Source: Anaerolineae bacterium | GTDB lineage: Bacteria > Chloroflexota > Anaerolineae > JAFGEY01 | Direction of reading: 5' to 3' | Assembly (NCBI GenBank): GCA_016929205.1 | Contig: JAFGJF010000153.1 | Location: forward strand, 1-16,233 | DNA: 16,233 nucleotides | Shown: piece by piece, positions 13,534 to 16,233 of the stretch | Position numbering within the stretch: position 1 is the stretch's first letter | How the letters are laid out: the number at the start of each line of letters is the position of its first letter | The notes under the pieces: generated by a model | Database searches by the model: none | What the model saw: the letters and a program-made list of their open reading frames with translations, nothing else | What the model was told of the DNA's origin: nothing | Position numbers and translations under genes: made by a program

Positions 13534-16233
13534 TCAAGGATAGTCCAGGACGGTGATCGAGTGGCTGGCATAGTTGGTGACCCATATTTGGTTGCCACTG
13601 ATACCGATTCCCTGTCCACCATGTCGCCCGGTATCCTCATTTTGCCTTGGGATGGGTAAAGTATCAACTGTCGTAAAGTGTACTGGTTCAATGATGTCTA
13701 TACGATTTTCTTCGGCAACCACGACAAAGATGAGATCCGTTATCTCGTCGTACACAAGGGCATAAGGATGGGCATCCGGCATGCGTTTCACGCTGACCGG
13801 ATCTGTTGTGGCATAAGGCGGGCCAGCCGGTATCCTGTACAATCCCGGAAAGTTGTCACGCCGGCTCAAGTAAACGCGATTGCGGGTTGGATCGTACGCC
13901 GCCGCAAAGAAGCCCAGATCCTCGCGTAAACGGTAAACGTCAGCGCCATTGTTGCAGACTACGGTGACACCTTCACCACCACTGTGATTGGTCACGTAGA
14001 CGCAATTGCCATGCATGGCGAGCATCGCCGGGTGATCGCCAACGGTTATGGTTACAGTCGCCGTGAGAGAACCAAGGCTGGTATCGATGATCGAGAGTGT
14101 ACTGTCGTCAAAGTTGGTCACATAAGCATGCGTGCCGGATACGACGATGTCAAAGGGGGCGCCACCCACCGGGATGGTGTCCAACACGCTCAGATCGTTG
14201 GCATCCAAAACAGTCACATTGTTCGAGTCTCTGTTTGTTACATAAATCCGGTCGCCCAGCACGGCGACATGGTTGGGATGCGTGCCGCCGGTTGGCACTT
14301 TGGTGATCAGCTCTTGAGTGGTCAAGTCAAACACCGCCAGCCGCCCCGCGCCTCCCGGGTTACCATTGCCGTCGTCGTCAAATAAGGGAACGTAAACCCG
14401 GTTGTGGCTTTCAGCAATGGCCAACGACTTGGGATGGACCAGCGCGTTAGGTGATACCGACGTATACTCTTTCATGACGATGGGCAGATAAACGTGAAAA
14501 GTCAATGTGGTGGGCGACGAGGGTGCCACGGGTGTCTCTTCGGTCGAAAAGTTGTCGCTCAAGTCGCATTCGAATTCACTGCCAACAATGTTTATAACGT
14601 TGGTGATCCACTCTACGCCAGCAGGCAACGGATCGTTCACCTGGACATAAAACTCGACAATGCCGCCCATCCCGGGAGTGAGCGTGCCCGCCGAATAGGT
14701 ATAATGCTGTCCATCACCGGTGTCTGCCCACCCATAGCCGACATAACTGGTGTAAAGAGGCAGCGTTTCAGTCAGGATAACGTCAAAAGTTGGTGCCCGC
14801 CCCACATTTAGATAGGCGATCGTATACCTGATCACATCACCGGGATGGGCGTAGCCTGCCTGGGCAGTACCGAGTGGGTGTGCGTACATCTCATGGGTTG
14901 CCATCTCGTATGCCCAAACAAAGTCGGTGGATGCGATACTCATATTGTCATTTTTCACGACAACCAAGTCGGGACTGATCGGCAATGGCGTGATCACAAT
15001 ATCGGTATTGCCATACGAGATCGAGACCACGTTGGTTATCGTTGTGACCGTGATCGGGATCGAATTCGCAGGCTGGACGAGAACCGGGAACGCGATAGTT
15101 CCTGTGCCCGTGATACCGGCAGGAACCGTGCCCAGTGCATAGGTGTACACGTCTCCGCCAACGTGGTGCCATTCGCTGCCACCGGCATAGATGGTATAAT
15201 CGGGCAGGTACTCGGTGAGAATGACGTCGGGTACGCCAGCATTGCCCACGTTTGTATAAAAGATGGTGTAGCTGATGAGATCTCCGGCGGAGAGACAATT
15301 CCCCTCGTAATTAGCTTCTTTGTGGACCTGCATCATCCCAAGCACGCAGAATGACAGGATTTCGTCAACACAGTTGTTGTTCGGGTCAGGGTCTGACTCG
15401 TCTGCACCGGTACAGACCGTGTTGACCGTTTCTGTCACGCCAACTGAGAGAGGACTCTCCACGTAAAGGCCAAACTCGATGCCCGCATTGTCTCCCCACA
15501 GACCACGCAGCGTGCCAACCAGCATGGTGTACTGTCTGGTCGTCCCGACTTGGTGCCAAGTCTCTCCCACACACGGGCCATACTCGCATTGCCCGCCAAC
15601 AAAGGTGGTGTGATCGGGCAGTGTTTCGGTAACGACAACGTTTTGGGCGTCCAGCTCCCCGGTATTGTATACCGAGATCGTATAGGTCACGAACTGTCCG
15701 GGCAAAGCGCACGTGCCGCTCAAATGATCTTCTTTTTGAATGCGTAGGTCAATCTGTGCACATGAAGTCACATGAACGGTCACAAAATCAGTGTTGCCGC
15801 CTGCAGTGCATTCGGGTGTTGTGGTCGTGATGGAAACCGAGTTGGTAAGGGTATTGCTGCACGCGATTGCGCTGTCAACGGTGGCAGTATAGACAATGGA
15901 TCCGTTTGTGCCGCTTGGCAGCGCGCTTAGCGTCCAAAGGATCGTCTGATTGACCGTGTTGGGCCCAACGAGAGCCGGCGGCAAAGCAGCAACCTGCCCA
16001 CCCCAGATCAGTCCAGTTGACAACGTGTCAGAGATGATGACGTTACGTGCTGTGGCACTGCCTTCATTGACAAAAGCAAGTGTAAATGTCACAACACTGC
16101 CTGGGGAAACCTCGGTAGAATGGACCGTTTTGGTAATGGTCAGGTCGGCACCGACGACTTGCACCTGGGCCGAGTCGGCATTGTCCGCCGGGTTGCAGTC
16201 GGCGGTTGCGCTGTCGATGCCGGCGTCGTTGGC
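13534..16233 (-). CDS. Large surface protein with DUF11 repeats and a YVTN beta-propeller, N terminus outside the window
   Basis: The C-terminal 899 residues of a secreted or cell-surface protein; the frame stays open past the right edge, so signal peptide and start are unseen. Four DUF11-type modules (conserved extracellular Ig-like repeats) run from about 16150 to 14520. Each opens with a DLxIxK-like strand and continues with patterns such as VTYTISVYNTGELDAQNVVV and ETLPDHTTFVGG. Several cysteines per module suggest disulfides. VYLPIVMK (14470-14493) follows, a motif I associate with secreted Chloroflexota proteins. The last 305 residues or so form a YVTN-type beta-propeller with repeats like DRIYVTNRDSNNVTVLD and HAYVTNFDDSTLSIID. 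No anchor, sortase motif or membrane segment is seen at the C terminus, which ends in a propeller strand (VLDYP). The modules suggest adhesion or surface-layer structure, but no ligand can be inferred. Confidence 0.9.
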   Translation of the reverse strand, partial: ANDAGIDSATADCNPADNADSAQVQVVGADLTITKTVHSTEVSPGSVVTFTLAFVNEGSATARNVIISDTLSTGLIWGGQVAALPPALVGPNTVNQTILWTLSALPSGTNGSIVYTATVDSAIACSNTLTNSVSITTTTPECTAGGNTDFVTVHVTSCAQIDLRIQKEDHLSGTCALPGQFVTYTISVYNTGELDAQNVVVTETLPDHTTFVGGQCEYGPCVGETWHQVGTTRQYTMLVGTLRGLWGDNAGIEFGLYVESPLSVGVTETVNTVCTGADESDPDPNNNCVDEILSFCVLGMMQVHKEANYEGNCLSAGDLISYTIFYTNVGNAGVPDVILTEYLPDYTIYAGGSEWHHVGGDVYTYALGTVPAGITGTGTIAFPVLVQPANSIPITVTTITNVVSISYGNTDIVITPLPISPDLVVVKNDNMSIASTDFVWAYEMATHEMYAHPLGTAQAGYAHPGDVIRYTIAYLNVGRAPTFDVILTETLPLYTSYVGYGWADTGDGQHYTYSAGTLTPGMGGIVEFYVQVNDPLPAGVEWITNVINIVGSEFECDLSDNFSTEETPVAPSSPTTLTFHVYLPIVMKEYTSVSPNALVHPKSLAIAESHNRVYVPLFDDDGNGNPGGAGRLAVFDLTTQELITKVPTGGTHPNHVAVLGDRIYVTNRDSNNVTVLDANDLSVLDTIPVGGAPFDIVVSGTHAYVTNFDDSTLSIIDTSLGSLTATVTITVGDHPAMLAMHGNCVYVTNHSGGEGVTVVCNNGADVYRLREDLGFFAAAYDPTRNRVYLSRRDNFPGLYRIPAGPPYATTDPVSVKRMPDAHPYALVYDEITDLIFVVVAEENRIDIIEPVHFTTVDTLPIPRQNEDTGRHGGQGIGISGNQIWVTNYASHSITVLDYP

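Noticed and set aside
14845..15354. 169-residue plus-strand open frame opposite the surface protein
   Set aside because: The reading is His/Asp/Gly/Val-rich antisense of repetitive DUF11 coding sequence, with no ribosome site or recognisable domain.
1..16233. CRISPR arrays, insertion sequences, tRNA or rRNA genes, prophage genes
   Set aside because: No regular direct repeats with spacers, transposase or integrase motifs, or tRNA-like folds were seen by eye on either strand.

Overview
The window looks like chromosomal DNA of a Chloroflexota bacterium, probably near Anaerolineae. This is inferred from content, not from a marker gene. The clues are a fused two-domain ECF ATPase next to EcfT, a pyrophosphate-type phosphofructokinase, GAF, MinD-like and cNMP-patatin signalling genes, and a large secreted protein of DUF11 modules plus a YVTN propeller. 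That last protein carries a VYLPIVMK motif of the kind I associate with secreted proteins of this phylum. Base composition is moderate, by eye close to half G+C. No rRNA, tRNA, insertion sequence or CRISPR array was seen.

Layout, left to right. (1) 1-1978, plus strand: the 3' part of a double ECF ATPase gene and an overlapping ecfT, the energising module of a vitamin or metal importer. (2) 2100-3389: a PPi-dependent phosphofructokinase with its own near-consensus promoter lying over the ecfT stop codon. (3) 3613-7862: a compact four-gene operon with its own promoter and a strong terminator. It encodes a GAF sensor, a MinD/ParA-like ATPase, a winged-helix + cNMP-binding + patatin-like protein that has lost the nucleophilic serine, and a single-domain response regulator. 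This is the most interesting block and looks like an uncharacterised signalling module. (4) 8064-8967: a signal peptidase I with a TTG start and a stand-alone YgiT-type zinc-finger protein, closed by a bidirectional terminator.

(5) 9065-12601, minus strand: a PRC-barrel protein, a single-domain cNMP-binding protein, a Gfo/Idh/MocA oxidoreductase and an Mrp-type Fe-S carrier ATPase. The last two form an operon driven by a promoter that matches the sigma-70 consensus exactly. (6) 12793-13440, plus strand: a glyoxalase II-like metallo-beta-lactamase-fold hydrolase, divergent from mrp, ending in a strong hairpin. (7) 13534-16233, minus strand: the C-terminal 899 residues of a large surface protein, truncated by the window edge.

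Promoters are easy to read here. Five -35/-10 pairs have exactly 17-bp spacers and four of those five have an extended -10 TGn; a sixth pair has a 16-bp spacer. Three start codons were moved from the longest open frame on ribosome-site, promoter or hairpin evidence: lepB and mrp to TTG, and the MBL gene to an internal ATG. The ecfT start was also moved downstream. All intergenic gaps are under 300 bases.
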